DNA of 64,000 bases, from positions 124,001 to 188,000 of the forward strand of contig NZ_JAAHBP010000014.1 in the NCBI RefSeq assembly GCF_023184515.1. The letters are read 5' to 3'. The DNA is from Streptomyces sp. D2-8. Its GTDB lineage: Bacteria > Actinomycetota > Actinomycetes > Streptomycetales > Streptomycetaceae. The position numbers and the translations under genes are program-made. Below, piece after piece: positions 7,579 through 16,948 of this stretch; the first letter of the stretch is position 1, and every line of letters begins with the position of its first letter. The notes under the pieces were generated by a model. It saw only the letters and a list, made by a program, of their open reading frames with translations. It was not told where the DNA came from and ran no database searches.

Positions 7579-9423
7579 GTGAAGATGGACTCCCAGACCT
7601 CACAGGCATCCCAGGCATCCCATTCGCCCCAGTCACCTCATATGTTCCAGGTCGACCTGCGTGGTCTGGTGGACCTGCTCTCCCACCACCTCTACTCCAG
7701 CCCCAAGGTATATCTGCGCGAGCTGCTGCAGAACGCCGTGGACGCCATCACGGCCAGACGCGTGGACGAGCCCGGCGCCCCCGCCCGGGTCCGGCTGTAC
7801 GCGGAGGGCGGAGCCCTGCGTGTCGAGGACACCGGCGTGGGGCTCACCGAGGCGGATGTGCACAGCCTGCTGGCCACCATCGGGCGCAGTTCCAAGCGGG
7901 CCGAGGGGCTTGAGGAGGCACGGTCCGACTTCCTCGGGCAGTTCGGCATCGGGCTGCTGGCCTGTTTCGTCGTCGCCGAGCGGATCCGGGTCGTCAGCCG
8001 CAGCGCCTGTACGCCCGGGGCGCCGCCGGTGGAGTGGACGGCGTCCGACGACGGTTCCTACACCGTGCGGACACTGCCGGACGCCGAGCGGCCCGAACCG
8101 GGCACCACCGTGCATCTGGTGGCCCGGGCGGGGGCCGCGGAGTGGCTCACGCCCGAGCGGGTCGCCGCGCTGGCCCGGGACTTCGGGTCGCTGCTGCCGT
8201 ACGACGTCCGGGTCGGCGACGAGGCGGTCACCGACCTTCCGGCGCCCTGGGACCGTCCGTATCCGGGCCCGGCCGCCCGCCGTGTCGCCCTCGCCCGGCA
8301 CTGCCACGACCTGTTCGGCTTCACCCCGCTGGACACGATCGACCTGTCCGTGCCGCTGGCCGGCATCCGCGGGGTGGCGTATGTGCTGCCGTCGGCGGTC
8401 AGCCCGGCCCAGCGCGCGGGGCACCGGGTGCACCTGAAGGGCATGCTGCTGACCGAGCGGGCCGAACAGCTGCTGCCCGGCTGGGCGTTCTTCGTGCGCT
8501 GCGTGCTCGACACGGACAGTCTGCGGCCCACGGCGTCACGCGAGTCGCTGTACGAGGACGAGACGCTGGCCGGGGTGCGGGAGGCGCTGGGCGAGCGGAT
8601 CCGTGCCTGGCTGACGGGGCTGGCGGCCGGTGATCCGGAACGGCTGGCCGCGTTCCTGTCGGTGCACCACCTGGGCGTGAAGTCCCTGGCCCGGCACGAC
8701 CGGGAGATGCTGCGCACGATGCTGCCGTGGCTGCCCTTCGAGACGACCGACGGGCGGCTGTCCCTGGAGGAGTTCGCGCAGCGGCACCCGGTGGTGCACT
8801 TCACGCGGACCGTCGAGGAGTACCGGCAGGTCGCGCCGATCGCGTCCGCGCAGGGCATCGGCGTGATCAACGGCGGTTACACGTACGACAGCGAGCTGGT
8901 GGAGGCGCTGCCGTCGGTGCGGCCGGGCACCGTGGTCGCCGAGCTGGACGCCGAGACGGTCACCGCGCATCTGGACGCGGTCGACCCGGCCGAGGAGCTG
9001 GCCCTGTCCGGCTTCCTGGCGGCGGCCCGGGCCCGGCTCGATCCGCTCGGCTGTGACGTCGTGCTGCGGGCCTTCCACCCGCTGTCCGTGCCCGCGCTGC
9101 ACCTCGACGACCGGGACGCCCGGCACGAACAGGCCCGGGCGGACGCCGAGGCGCGGGCCGACGACCTGTGGGCGGGCATCCTCGGCTCCCTGCGCGGCAG
9201 CGCTCCCCGCGCGCGTCTGGTGCTCAACCACCTCAACCCGCTGGTCCGGCGGATCAGCTCGCTGCACGACCCGGAGCTGATCGGCACCGCCACGGAGTCG
9301 CTGTACGGGCAGGCGCTGCTGATGGCGCAGCGGCCGCTCAGGCCCGCCGACTCGGCGCTGCTCAACCGCGCGTTCATCGGTCTCCTGGAGTGGGCCACGC
9401 ACAGCGAGGACGGTCAGGCATGA
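7579..9423 (+). CDS. HSP90-family (HtpG-like) chaperone
   Basis: 614 residues from the GTG at 7579. GHKL ATPase domain features: helix YLRELLQNAVDA (Asn52), Asp84 in VEDTGVGLT, and the lid/Gly motif GQFGIGLLACF (120-130). A middle domain follows (residues 230-450, with SLRPTASRESLYEDE) and a C-terminal dimerisation region ending QALLMAQRPLRPADSALLN. Length matches HtpG, but the sequence is a divergent actinobacterial HSP90 variant, so htpG is not assigned. It overlaps the next gene by ATGA, implying coupled expression with a helical-repeat protein. Confidence 0.9.
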   Translation: MKMDSQTSQASQASHSPQSPHMFQVDLRGLVDLLSHHLYSSPKVYLRELLQNAVDAITARRVDEPGAPARVRLYAEGGALRVEDTGVGLTEADVHSLLATIGRSSKRAEGLEEARSDFLGQFGIGLLACFVVAERIRVVSRSACTPGAPPVEWTASDDGSYTVRTLPDAERPEPGTTVHLVARAGAAEWLTPERVAALARDFGSLLPYDVRVGDEAVTDLPAPWDRPYPGPAARRVALARHCHDLFGFTPLDTIDLSVPLAGIRGVAYVLPSAVSPAQRAGHRVHLKGMLLTERAEQLLPGWAFFVRCVLDTDSLRPTASRESLYEDETLAGVREALGERIRAWLTGLAAGDPERLAAFLSVHHLGVKSLARHDREMLRTMLPWLPFETTDGRLSLEEFAQRHPVVHFTRTVEEYRQVAPIASAQGIGVINGGYTYDSELVEALPSVRPGTVVAELDAETVTAHLDAVDPAEELALSGFLAAARARLDPLGCDVVLRAFHPLSVPALHLDDRDARHEQARADAEARADDLWAGILGSLRGSAPRARLVLNHLNPLVRRISSLHDPELIGTATESLYGQALLMAQRPLRPADSALLNRAFIGLLEWATHSEDGQA

Positions 9424-12356
9424 GCGAGATCACGGACTTCGACGCGCTGCGCGGGGCGATGGCGGAGAACTCCGAACAGCCGGAGGGGCCGGCCCGCAAC
9501 GCGCGCGCGGAGGAGCTGCTGACGGCGGCCGAGAAGCTGAACATCCCGCTCGCCGTGATCGAGGCGCTCGGGCACCAGCTGAAGGTCTACAACTACAGCT
9601 CCGAGAAGGGGAAGATGTTCGTCCCCTTCGCCCGTCTGCTGCGCATGTGGGACGAACGGCCCGAGGACTTCGACGAGTACGAGACGTACTCGCTGCACTG
9701 GGTCTTCAAATGGGTTTCGGCCGGCATGCTCGACCAGCCGCACATCCCGCTCGCCTCGGTCGAGAAGTGGCTCGGCGAGATGGAGCACCGCTACCGGCTC
9801 GCCGGGCATTCCGAGCGGGCCGTGCGCAGCGCCGAGCTCAGTGTGGCCGCGCATGTCGGGGACGTGGCGCGGGCCGAGCGGGCGTATGCCGCGTGGCTGG
9901 CCGCCGACCGGGACACCATGGCCGACTGCCACGCCTGTGAGCTGCACGGGCAGGGCTGGTGGCAGGCGGAGCAGGGGCGGGACTCCGAGGCGCTGGAGCT
10001 GTGGCGGCCGGTGCTGGAGGGTGAGTACACCTGCGCCCACGAGCCGCACACGGTCCTCGCGTCCTCCCTGGTGCCGCTGTTGCGGCTGGGGCGCCTGGAC
10101 GAGGCCCGGGCCCACCACCTGCGGGGCTTCCGGCTCGTCCGGGCGATGGAGAGCATGCGCGGTGCGTACGCGGACCACGTGGAGTTCTGCGCGCTGACGG
10201 GCAACGAGGCGCGGGGCCTGGAGCTGCTCGCGGAGCGGCCGGCGTACTTCACGGGCGACGGGCATGCACAGAGCAGGCTGGACTTCATGAGCGTGGTGGC
10301 CCTGCTCATGGACCGGCTGACCGGGCTCGGGCTGGGCGAAGGGCGGGTGCCGGGTCCGGCAGGCCGGGAGTGGACCGCCCGCGAACTCGCCACGCACGCG
10401 CGCGGGGAGGCCCTCGCCCTGGCTGCGCGCTTCGACGAACGCAACGGCACGACGCACGTGAGCGAGCGGGCACGCGCGCGTATGGCGCGGCAGCCGCTCG
10501 CGGAGCGGCTGCCGCTGGGCGTGCGGTCGGTACGGCCGCTCCCGCCACCCGCTCCCCCGACGGTCGTGCTTCCGGAGGCGTCAGGCACCGGACAGCCGGA
10601 TCTGCCCGCCCTCCTGGCCGAGGCACGGCGGCTGTCGGACACCCTGCGGCCGAACGCCGTGGAGGCGTGGGCGGCGGCCGCCGAGGCGGCGGAGGGCGTC
10701 GAGCTGGACCCGCGCGACCGTGCCGAGATGGCCGACCACGAGGCGATGTCCCTCGGCCCCGGGGGCATCGAGCTCTTCGAACGGGCCGCCGGCCTCTACG
10801 CGGCGGCGGGCGACCCGGGCGAGGCGCTTGCGGCACGCGCGCGTGGGGCGTACGTCCGCGCGCTCGCGGGCGACGTGGACGGCGCCGTCGTGGCGGTGAC
10901 CGGCCCGTACGACGAGATCCTCGCGCTGTACGCCGCCGACGGCACGGGGATACGGCAGACGGCGTCCGTGGTGATGAGCCGGGCGCGGATCCTGACGCGC
11001 CGGGCGCACGGCGGCGAGGGCGACGGGGCGGTTCTCGCCGAGGCCGAGGCCGCCGTCCGGGAGGTCCTCGCGCTCGTCGACGGCCGGACCGAGGAGGACG
11101 TACGGCTGGCCGCGCGGGTCGCCGAGGCGCAGGCGATGCTCGGGGAGCTGACGGGGCTGGCCGGAGATCTGGAGGCGGCCGCGGAGCTGTTCGCGCGGGG
11201 CGCGGCGGCGTTCGTCGCGGCGGGGCTGCCGTGGTTCGCGGTGGAGTACGAGGCCCGGCTGGCCTCCCTGACCCACCACCTCGGCGACATGGCGGAGACG
11301 GAACGGGCGCTGCGGGCGGCCCTGGAGCACGGCGGCCCGCATCTGGAAGCGCCGGGACGGGCCCAGCTGCACCTTCAGCTCGCCGAGGTCGTCGGCGGCC
11401 GGGGCGAGGCCGTGGAGGCCGCCCGGCACGCCCTGGAGGCCGCCCACTGGGCCGACGAGGCGGGCGAGTCGGCGACACTGGGTGCCTGGGCGCGACAGCA
11501 GCTCGGCGGGTTCCTGCTGCGGCAGGGGCGGTGGGCCGAGGCCGCGGAGGTGCTGGAGTCGGCGCTGCCCGATCTGACCGCCGAGACGCACGGCGACGGG
11601 GCGGTCGTGCAGACGCAGTGGTGGCTCGGCGACTGCCTGAGCGAGCTCGGCGAGCACCGCGCGGCCGCCGAACGGCGCCTGCAGGCCGCCGAGATCGCCC
11701 GGCACTGGCCCGAGCAGCACGACCACGCGACCCTCGCCCATCTGGCCGGGGAATCCCTCGGGCAGGCCGGACTGGTCGCCGAGGCGGACCGGGCCTACGC
11801 ACGCGCGGGGGACTTGTGGCGTGACCTGGGCAACATCCAGGGCCTGGTCCGCTCGCTGCGTGCCCGTGCGTGGCTGGCGTCGCAGGCACCGGACGGCCTG
11901 GCGGAGGCCCGGGGCCTGATGGCGGACGCGTTCCGGGAGTGCGAGGCGGCGCGGGACACGGCTCACGAGGAGGAGTCGCGGCAGCAGTACGTCGCCGAAC
12001 TCGGCGACACCCACCGGCAGTTCGGTGACCTGCTGGCCCGATCGATCTCCGGGGCCCCCGAGGATGCCCCCGGGCGGGCCGCGTTCGAGGAGGCCCTGTC
12101 TCAACTGGCGCTTTCCGCAGAGGTGTTCGCCTCGCTCGGGGAGAGGTACGTGCACAGCCGCACCGCCGCCGAACTCACCGCCGGCCGGCTGGAGGTCGAG
12201 CTGGGCCGCCTCGCCGACGCGAGGGCACGCGCGCGTGCGGTGCTGGCCGCCTACGACGGCCACGACGCCACCGAGGCCGACGACGGGGGCCGCTCGACGG
12301 TGCGGGCCCGGCGGGCGGAGTCGGAGCAGATACTCCGCCTCGCGGCGGAGAACTGA
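9420..12356 (+). CDS. Large TPR-like repeat protein coupled to HSP90
   Basis: 978 residues, ATG at 9420 overlapping the chaperone stop. Almost wholly helical and Ala/Glu/Leu/Arg-rich, with many A-xxx-A-xxx-L tetratricopeptide-like units (LGRLDEARAHHLRGFRLVRA, AGDPGEALAARARGAYVRAL, LGEHRAAAERRLQAAEIARH). No catalytic motif, signal peptide or membrane segment is seen. Eukaryotic HSP90 works with TPR co-chaperones, so a scaffold, client or co-chaperone role is a reasonable inference from the operon but is not shown. It converges with the fakA-like gene 11 bases away, with no room for a separate terminator. Confidence 0.85.
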   Translation: MSEITDFDALRGAMAENSEQPEGPARNARAEELLTAAEKLNIPLAVIEALGHQLKVYNYSSEKGKMFVPFARLLRMWDERPEDFDEYETYSLHWVFKWVSAGMLDQPHIPLASVEKWLGEMEHRYRLAGHSERAVRSAELSVAAHVGDVARAERAYAAWLAADRDTMADCHACELHGQGWWQAEQGRDSEALELWRPVLEGEYTCAHEPHTVLASSLVPLLRLGRLDEARAHHLRGFRLVRAMESMRGAYADHVEFCALTGNEARGLELLAERPAYFTGDGHAQSRLDFMSVVALLMDRLTGLGLGEGRVPGPAGREWTARELATHARGEALALAARFDERNGTTHVSERARARMARQPLAERLPLGVRSVRPLPPPAPPTVVLPEASGTGQPDLPALLAEARRLSDTLRPNAVEAWAAAAEAAEGVELDPRDRAEMADHEAMSLGPGGIELFERAAGLYAAAGDPGEALAARARGAYVRALAGDVDGAVVAVTGPYDEILALYAADGTGIRQTASVVMSRARILTRRAHGGEGDGAVLAEAEAAVREVLALVDGRTEEDVRLAARVAEAQAMLGELTGLAGDLEAAAELFARGAAAFVAAGLPWFAVEYEARLASLTHHLGDMAETERALRAALEHGGPHLEAPGRAQLHLQLAEVVGGRGEAVEAARHALEAAHWADEAGESATLGAWARQQLGGFLLRQGRWAEAAEVLESALPDLTAETHGDGAVVQTQWWLGDCLSELGEHRAAAERRLQAAEIARHWPEQHDHATLAHLAGESLGQAGLVAEADRAYARAGDLWRDLGNIQGLVRSLRARAWLASQAPDGLAEARGLMADAFRECEAARDTAHEEESRQQYVAELGDTHRQFGDLLARSISGAPEDAPGRAAFEEALSQLALSAEVFASLGERYVHSRTAAELTAGRLEVELGRLADARARARAVLAAYDGHDATEADDGGRSTVRARRAESEQILRLAAEN

Positions 12357-12367
12357 TCACGGTCCGC

Positions 12368-14116
12368 TCACTCCACGCCGATGAGGAGCAGGGCCCCCTG
12401 CCGTCCGCCCCGGTACACGACCGTGTCGACGGCGAGGTACCCCTCGCGGACCCGGCCCTCCAGATGCTCGGCGACGGTGTCGGGGACGTCGTCGCCGAGC
12501 ACGAGGGTGACCATCTCGCCCCCGGCCGAGAGCATGCGGTCCAGGACGGTCTCGGCGGTCACCGCGACGTCCGAGCCGATCACGGCCACGTCCCCGTCGA
12601 TCAGGCCCAGGACGTCCCCGGCCTGGCAGATGCCGGCCATCGTCCAGGACTGGCGTTCGGCGACGGTGACCTCGGCGTAGCGGGTGGCGCCGGCGGCCGA
12701 GGTCATGGACACGACGTCCTCGTCGAAGCGGCGGTCCGGCTCGTGCACGGCCAGCGCCGCGATGCCCTGGACCGCCGAGCGGGTCGGGATCAGGGCCACC
12801 CGGATGCCCTCCGTGCGGACCTGCTCGGCGGCCGCCGCGGCGGTGTGGCGCAGGTCGGCGTCGTTGGGCAGCAGCACCACCTCGCGCGCGTGGGCCCGCC
12901 GTACGGCCTGGACGAGCTCCCCGCTCGCGGGCGGCTCCCCGGGGCGCGCGAGCACGGTCGTCGCGCCGGCCTCGGTGTACAGCCCGGCCAGGCCCTCGCC
13001 GGGCACGACGGCCACGACGGCCCGCTGGGCGCGCTCCCGGGGCGGCCGCTCGGCGCCGGTGGTGTGCACGTCGCCCGCGCCGAAGTGTGTGATGCGGATC
13101 CGGTGGGGCCGCCCGGCCTCGATGCCGGCCTCGACGGCGGCGCCCGCGTCGTCGACATGGACGTGGACGTTCCACAGCCCGTCGCCGCCGACCACGACGA
13201 GGGAGTCCCCGAGGGCGTCGAGCCGCTCCCGCAGCCGCTCCACGGCGGCGTCCTCGGCCTCCAGGAGGTAGATCACCTCGAAGGCGGGCCCCTCCTGGCC
13301 GGGCACGGCGGCGGCGCTGTCGGTGCACTCGCCGGGGACGCCGTCGGCCGGCGCGGTGCCTTCGGCGGGGTCCACGCGCGCGTGGGGATCTCCGAAGGGC
13401 CCGGTGCACGCGCTCTCGGTCACCCCCCGGGCCCTCTCCCCCGTGAACGTCTCCACCAGCGCCCCGAGCACCGCGACCAGTCCCCGTCCGCCGGCGTCGA
13501 CCACCCCGGCGCGTTCCAGGACGGGAAGCTGGCCGGGGGTCGCGGCGAGGGCCGTGCGGGCTCCGTCGTACGCCGCCCGGGCCACGGTCCCGCAGTCGCC
13601 CTCCGCTCCGTCCGCGGCGTCGGCGGCGGCCGAGGCGACCGTGAGGACGGTGCCCTCGACGGGATGGGCGACGGCGCGGCGGGCGGAGTCGGCCGCGTGC
13701 CGCAGGGCGAGCCGCAGGCCCTGGCCGTCGGCATGGGCGGCGGCGCCGCCGGCCAGCACCTGGGCCATGCCGCGCAGCAGCTGGGCGAGGATCGTCCCGG
13801 AGTTCCCGCGGGCGCCGATGAGCGCTCCGTGCGCCATCGCCCGGGCGGCGTCGGCCAGTGTCGGCTCCCCGGAGCTCGCGGCGCCAGGGCCCACCGCGGC
13901 TTCGGACCCCGCCGCGTGCCCCGCGAACACCGCCTCGACCGCGGCGACCGCCGACTCCACGGTCAGATACAGGTTGGTGCCGGTGTCGCCGTCCGCCACG
14001 GGATAGACGTTGATCGCGTCGATCTCCTCACGCGCCCGCCCCAGCGTCTCGAGCGCGAGACCGCACCAGGTGCGCACCGCGAGAGCATCGAAGAATGTCT
14101 GCGGCAGCTGCGCCAC
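12368..14116 (-). CDS. DAK2-domain fatty-acid-kinase-like protein (FakA/YloV family)
   Basis: 582 residues. N-terminal DhaL/DAK2 domain (1-210) with the ADP/Mg loop NVYPVADGDTGTNLYLTVES and GARGNSGTILAQLLRG, followed by the FakA middle and C-terminal domains (residues 260-582). FakA phosphorylates fatty acids held by a FakB (DegV) carrier; no FakB is present in the window, so the substrate is inferred from the family. Its position next to rpmB and near recG mirrors the Bacillus rpmB-yloV-recG neighbourhood. Confidence 0.88.
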   Translation of the reverse strand: MAQLPQTFFDALAVRTWCGLALETLGRAREEIDAINVYPVADGDTGTNLYLTVESAVAAVEAVFAGHAAGSEAAVGPGAASSGEPTLADAARAMAHGALIGARGNSGTILAQLLRGMAQVLAGGAAAHADGQGLRLALRHAADSARRAVAHPVEGTVLTVASAAADAADGAEGDCGTVARAAYDGARTALAATPGQLPVLERAGVVDAGGRGLVAVLGALVETFTGERARGVTESACTGPFGDPHARVDPAEGTAPADGVPGECTDSAAAVPGQEGPAFEVIYLLEAEDAAVERLRERLDALGDSLVVVGGDGLWNVHVHVDDAGAAVEAGIEAGRPHRIRITHFGAGDVHTTGAERPPRERAQRAVVAVVPGEGLAGLYTEAGATTVLARPGEPPASGELVQAVRRAHAREVVLLPNDADLRHTAAAAAEQVRTEGIRVALIPTRSAVQGIAALAVHEPDRRFDEDVVSMTSAAGATRYAEVTVAERQSWTMAGICQAGDVLGLIDGDVAVIGSDVAVTAETVLDRMLSAGGEMVTLVLGDDVPDTVAEHLEGRVREGYLAVDTVVYRGGRQGALLLIGVE

Positions 14117-14327
14117 TACGCCTCCCTGAGCTGCTGGACGTGGCTCGCAGCGTAGACCCCGGGGCGGTGTTCACCGGAAGAGGGAGGGGGCCGGGCCCCT
14201 GAGCTGCCATGGTAGTTTCGTTCTACGGGTGCAGCCGTTGTATGCTGCTCCGGTTGCCCGATCTGATCGGGCCTTCCCCCTGGCAACGCCACTCAGATTT
14301 CGACCGGCTCCTCAAAGCCCGAGAATC

Positions 14328-14351
14328 TTGATCCCGGCCTGCCGGGATCAA
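14328..14351 (+). promoter_or_regulatory. Perfect 11-bp palindrome in rpmB 5' region
   Basis: TTGATCCCGGC-CT-GCCGGGATCAA, arms of 11 bases with a 2-base centre, ending 33 bases before the rpmB GTG. It could be an RNA hairpin in the leader (a site for ribosomal-protein feedback) or a DNA operator. A possible -10 (TATGCT, 14241-14246) lies about 85 bases further upstream, which would place the palindrome inside the transcript. There is no U-run, so a simple terminator is less likely. Confidence 0.5.
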
Positions 14352-14384
14352 CCGTAAGTGCATCTGAAGTCTTTGGAGTGACCC

Positions 14385-14570
14385 GTGGCTGCCAACTGCG
14401 ACGTCTGCGGCAAGGGGCCGGGCTTCGGCAACAACATCTCGCACTCGCACCGCCGTACGTCCCGCCGCTGGAACCCGAACATCCAGCGTGTGCGTACCGT
14501 GGTGGGCGGGACGCCGAAGCGCGTGAACGCTTGCACCTCGTGCATCAAGGCCGGCAAGGTCTCGCGCTGA
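14385..14570 (+). CDS. rpmB: Large-subunit ribosomal protein bL28 (zinc-binding form)
   Basis: 61 residues, GTG start preceded by TTTGGAGTG. The CDVC and CTSC pairs mark the zinc-binding C+ form; Streptomyces usually also carry a cysteine-less paralogue under zinc control elsewhere (family knowledge). The core GNNISHSHRRTSRRWNPNIQ is diagnostic. Followed by a strong terminator. Confidence 0.97.
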   Translation: MAANCDVCGKGPGFGNNISHSHRRTSRRWNPNIQRVRTVVGGTPKRVNACTSCIKAGKVSR

Positions 14571-14606
14571 CGCTCAGCTAGCGCGCGGCCACTGCTGGTT
14601 CGCTGC

Positions 14607-14640
14607 AGAGCCGGTCCACCTCTGGTGGGCCGGCTCTTTG
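14607..14640 (+). terminator. Intrinsic terminator after rpmB
   Basis: A 14-bp stem with one G-U pair: AGAGCCGGTCCACC (14607-14620), loop TCT, GGTGGGCCGGCTCT (14624-14637), followed by TTG. It lies 37 bases after the rpmB stop. Confidence 0.8.
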
Positions 14641-14740
14641 CGATGCCCTGGCGACGTGCCTGAGGCCACGGCCCGAGAGCGGGCCTGGGCGCGGTGCCCG
14701 GACACCACGACGCCGCAGCCCCGGCACCGCACCCAGGCGG

Positions 14741-15532
14741 CTACCCGTCCCCGCGGAAGCGCCAGCCGTGATCCACCGGCCCGATCCCGCCGCCGAGCGC
14801 GAACCCGGCGGCGACGGCGCCCGTGACGTACTGCTTCGCCTCGGCCACCGCCTCCGGCACGGATCGCCCCTTCGCGAGCTCGGAGGCGATCGCCGAGGCG
14901 AGTGTGCAGCCGGTGCCGTGGGTGTGGCGGTTGTCGTGCCTGGGCGCCCGCAGCCAGTGCTCGTCGGAACCGTCGGTGAGCAGATCGACGGCGTCCCCGG
15001 GCAGGTGCCCGCCCTTGATCAGCACCCAGCGCGGCCCGTACTCCAGCACGGCCGCCGCGGCCTCCCGCATCTCCCGCTCCGACTCGACGCGTACGCCCGT
15101 GATCTGGGCCACCTCGTCGAGGTTCGGTGTGGCGACCGTCGCCACCGGCAGCAGCTTCGTACGGACGGAGTCCAGCGCGGAGGCGGCGAGCAGGGCGTCG
15201 CCGTGCTTGGAGACGCCCACCGGGTCGACCACGGCCGGGGCGTCCGTCCCCGCGATCAACTCGGCGACCGCCTCCACGAGTTCCGCGGAGGCGAGCATCC
15301 CGGTCTTGACCGCCTGGACGCCGATGTCGTCGACGACGCTGCGGTACTGGGCCCGCACGGCCTCCACAGGCAGTTCCCAAGCCCCCTGCACGCCGAGGGA
15401 GTTCTGCGCGGTCACCGCCGTCACGACACTCATGCCGTGCACGCCGAGCGCGAGCATCGTCTTGAGGTCGGCCTGGATGCCCGCGCCGCCGCCGGAGTCG
15501 GAGCCCGCCACCGTCAGGACGCCCGGGATCAT
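14741..15532 (-). CDS. thiD: Hydroxymethylpyrimidine (phosphate) kinase
   Basis: 263 residues. Phosphorylates HMP and HMP-phosphate for thiamine synthesis. Ribokinase-fold motifs: AGSDSGGGAGIQADLKT at the N-terminus, VDPVGVSKHGDALL in the middle, and the anion hole/base THGTGCTLASAIA near residue 215. The ATG at 15532 overlaps the thiL stop (ATGA), so the two thiamine genes are translationally coupled. A longer upstream frame is only the thiL region read in another frame. Confidence 0.95.
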   Translation of the reverse strand: MIPGVLTVAGSDSGGGAGIQADLKTMLALGVHGMSVVTAVTAQNSLGVQGAWELPVEAVRAQYRSVVDDIGVQAVKTGMLASAELVEAVAELIAGTDAPAVVDPVGVSKHGDALLAASALDSVRTKLLPVATVATPNLDEVAQITGVRVESEREMREAAAAVLEYGPRWVLIKGGHLPGDAVDLLTDGSDEHWLRAPRHDNRHTHGTGCTLASAIASELAKGRSVPEAVAEAKQYVTGAVAAGFALGGGIGPVDHGWRFRGDG

Positions 15533-16494
15533 GACTCTATGTCCGCGAAGTGGTCCCAGCCGCCCTTGCTGGTCCACGGCGCCCCGTCGACCGTCACCTG
15601 GGGCAGCGCCGAGGGGTTGAGGACCTCGCCGATGACCTTCCAGCGGGCGGGCAGCTTCACGTCCGGCGGGAAGGTCGCCACGATCGCGTGGTCCTCTCCC
15701 CCGGTCAGCACCCACTGCATGGGGTCGACCCCGACGGCCTGCCCGATGTCGTTCATCTGGGAGGGAATGTCGATCGCCCCCGAGCGGATGTCGATCCGCA
15801 CCTTGCTCGCCTCGGCGATGTGCCCGAGGTCCGCGATCAGCCCGTCGCTCACATCGCACATCGCGGTCGCCCCGAGCCCGGCCGCGGCGGGGCCCGCGTG
15901 GTACGGCGGTTCGGGCCGGCGGTGCGCCTCCACGAACGCCCGCGGCGAGCGGAACCCCCGGGACAGCACCGCGTACCCGGCGGCGGACCAGCCCAGCCAG
16001 CCGGTCACCGCGACGAGATCGCCGGGCTGGGCGCCCGCCCGCGTCACCGGCTCCTGGTTGCGCAGATCGCCGAGCGCGGTGATCGACACCATGATCGAGT
16101 CGCCGCGTACGACATCACCGCCGACCACGGCGGCGCCCGCCACCTGGCATTCGTCGCGCAGGCCGTCCATCAGCTCGCTCGGCCAGGTCACCGGCAGCTC
16201 GGCCGGGACGACCAGGCCGAGCAGCAGCGCGGTCGGTACCGCGCCCATGGCGGCGATGTCGGCGAGGTTCTGCGCGGCCGCCTTGCGGCCCACGTCGTAG
16301 GCCGTCGACCAGTCCCGCCGGAAGTGCCGGCCCTCCACCAGGATGTCCGTGCTCGCCACGACCCTGCGGTCGGGTGCGGCCACCACGGCGGCGTCGTCGC
16401 CGGGGCCGACCCGGACCGCCGGGGTGGTGGTCAGACGGGAGGTGAGCTCCCTGATGAGCCCGAACTCACCGAGCTCACCAACAGTGCCCTTCAT
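15529..16494 (-). CDS. thiL: Thiamine-monophosphate kinase
   Basis: 321 residues. Converts thiamine monophosphate to thiamine diphosphate with ATP, the last step of the pathway. The AIR-synthase-like motif GPGDDAAVV is near residue 32, TDILVEGRHF follows, and DVSDGLIADLGHIA is near residue 210. No TPP riboswitch is apparent in the 206 bases upstream. Divergent from the small Lrp-type gene. Confidence 0.95.
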   Translation of the reverse strand: MKGTVGELGEFGLIRELTSRLTTTPAVRVGPGDDAAVVAAPDRRVVASTDILVEGRHFRRDWSTAYDVGRKAAAQNLADIAAMGAVPTALLLGLVVPAELPVTWPSELMDGLRDECQVAGAAVVGGDVVRGDSIMVSITALGDLRNQEPVTRAGAQPGDLVAVTGWLGWSAAGYAVLSRGFRSPRAFVEAHRRPEPPYHAGPAAAGLGATAMCDVSDGLIADLGHIAEASKVRIDIRSGAIDIPSQMNDIGQAVGVDPMQWVLTGGEDHAIVATFPPDVKLPARWKVIGEVLNPSALPQVTVDGAPWTSKGGWDHFADIES

Positions 16495-16700
16495 TGCCCT
16501 TTCTCCCCTTCTGTCCCTGTCCGTGCCCGGTCGCGAGGCATCTCAGTCCTCGTTACGGTCGAGGTGACCGTCACGTTCTGCCGGACCTGCACCCCGGCGC
16601 GCAAGACCCGGTCCCCGCAGGTCTCCCCGCGGCGAGCGACGACGCGATACCGTGGCGTTCCTTTTCCCCACATGATCCTCGTGGCCGCCCTGGAGGTTCC

Positions 16701-16934
16701 GTGGTACAGGCGTACATCCTGATCCAGACGGAGGTCGGCAAGGCGTCGACCGTCGCCGAGACGATCAGCAAGATCCCTGGGGTCATCCAGGCCGAGGACG
16801 TGACGGGACCGTACGACGTGATCGTGCGGGCCCAGGCCGACACCGTCGACGATCTCGGCCGCCTGGTGGTCGCCAAGGTCCAGCAGGTGGACGGCATCAC
16901 CCGCACCCTGACCTGCCCGGTCGTCCATCTGTAG
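16701..16934 (+). CDS. Stand-alone Lrp/AsnC ligand-binding (RAM) protein
   Basis: 77 residues from the GTG at 16701. The whole protein is the C-terminal RAM/ACT-like effector domain of Lrp regulators (VQAYILIQTEVGKASTVAET, IPGVIQAEDVTGPYDVIV), without the helix-turn-helix. Such proteins form dimers or octamers that bind amino acids and may modulate full-length Lrp proteins (family knowledge). The GTG was chosen because upstream sequence in frame is not conserved-looking and GGAGG lies at 16692-16696. Confidence 0.9.
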   Translation: MVQAYILIQTEVGKASTVAETISKIPGVIQAEDVTGPYDVIVRAQADTVDDLGRLVVAKVQQVDGITRTLTCPVVHL

Positions 16935-16948
16935 CCCCCGTCTACCCT

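Noticed and set aside
16495..16700. TPP riboswitch before thiL
   Set aside because: The conserved CTGAGA and ACCTGATCTGG-type thi-box elements were not found.
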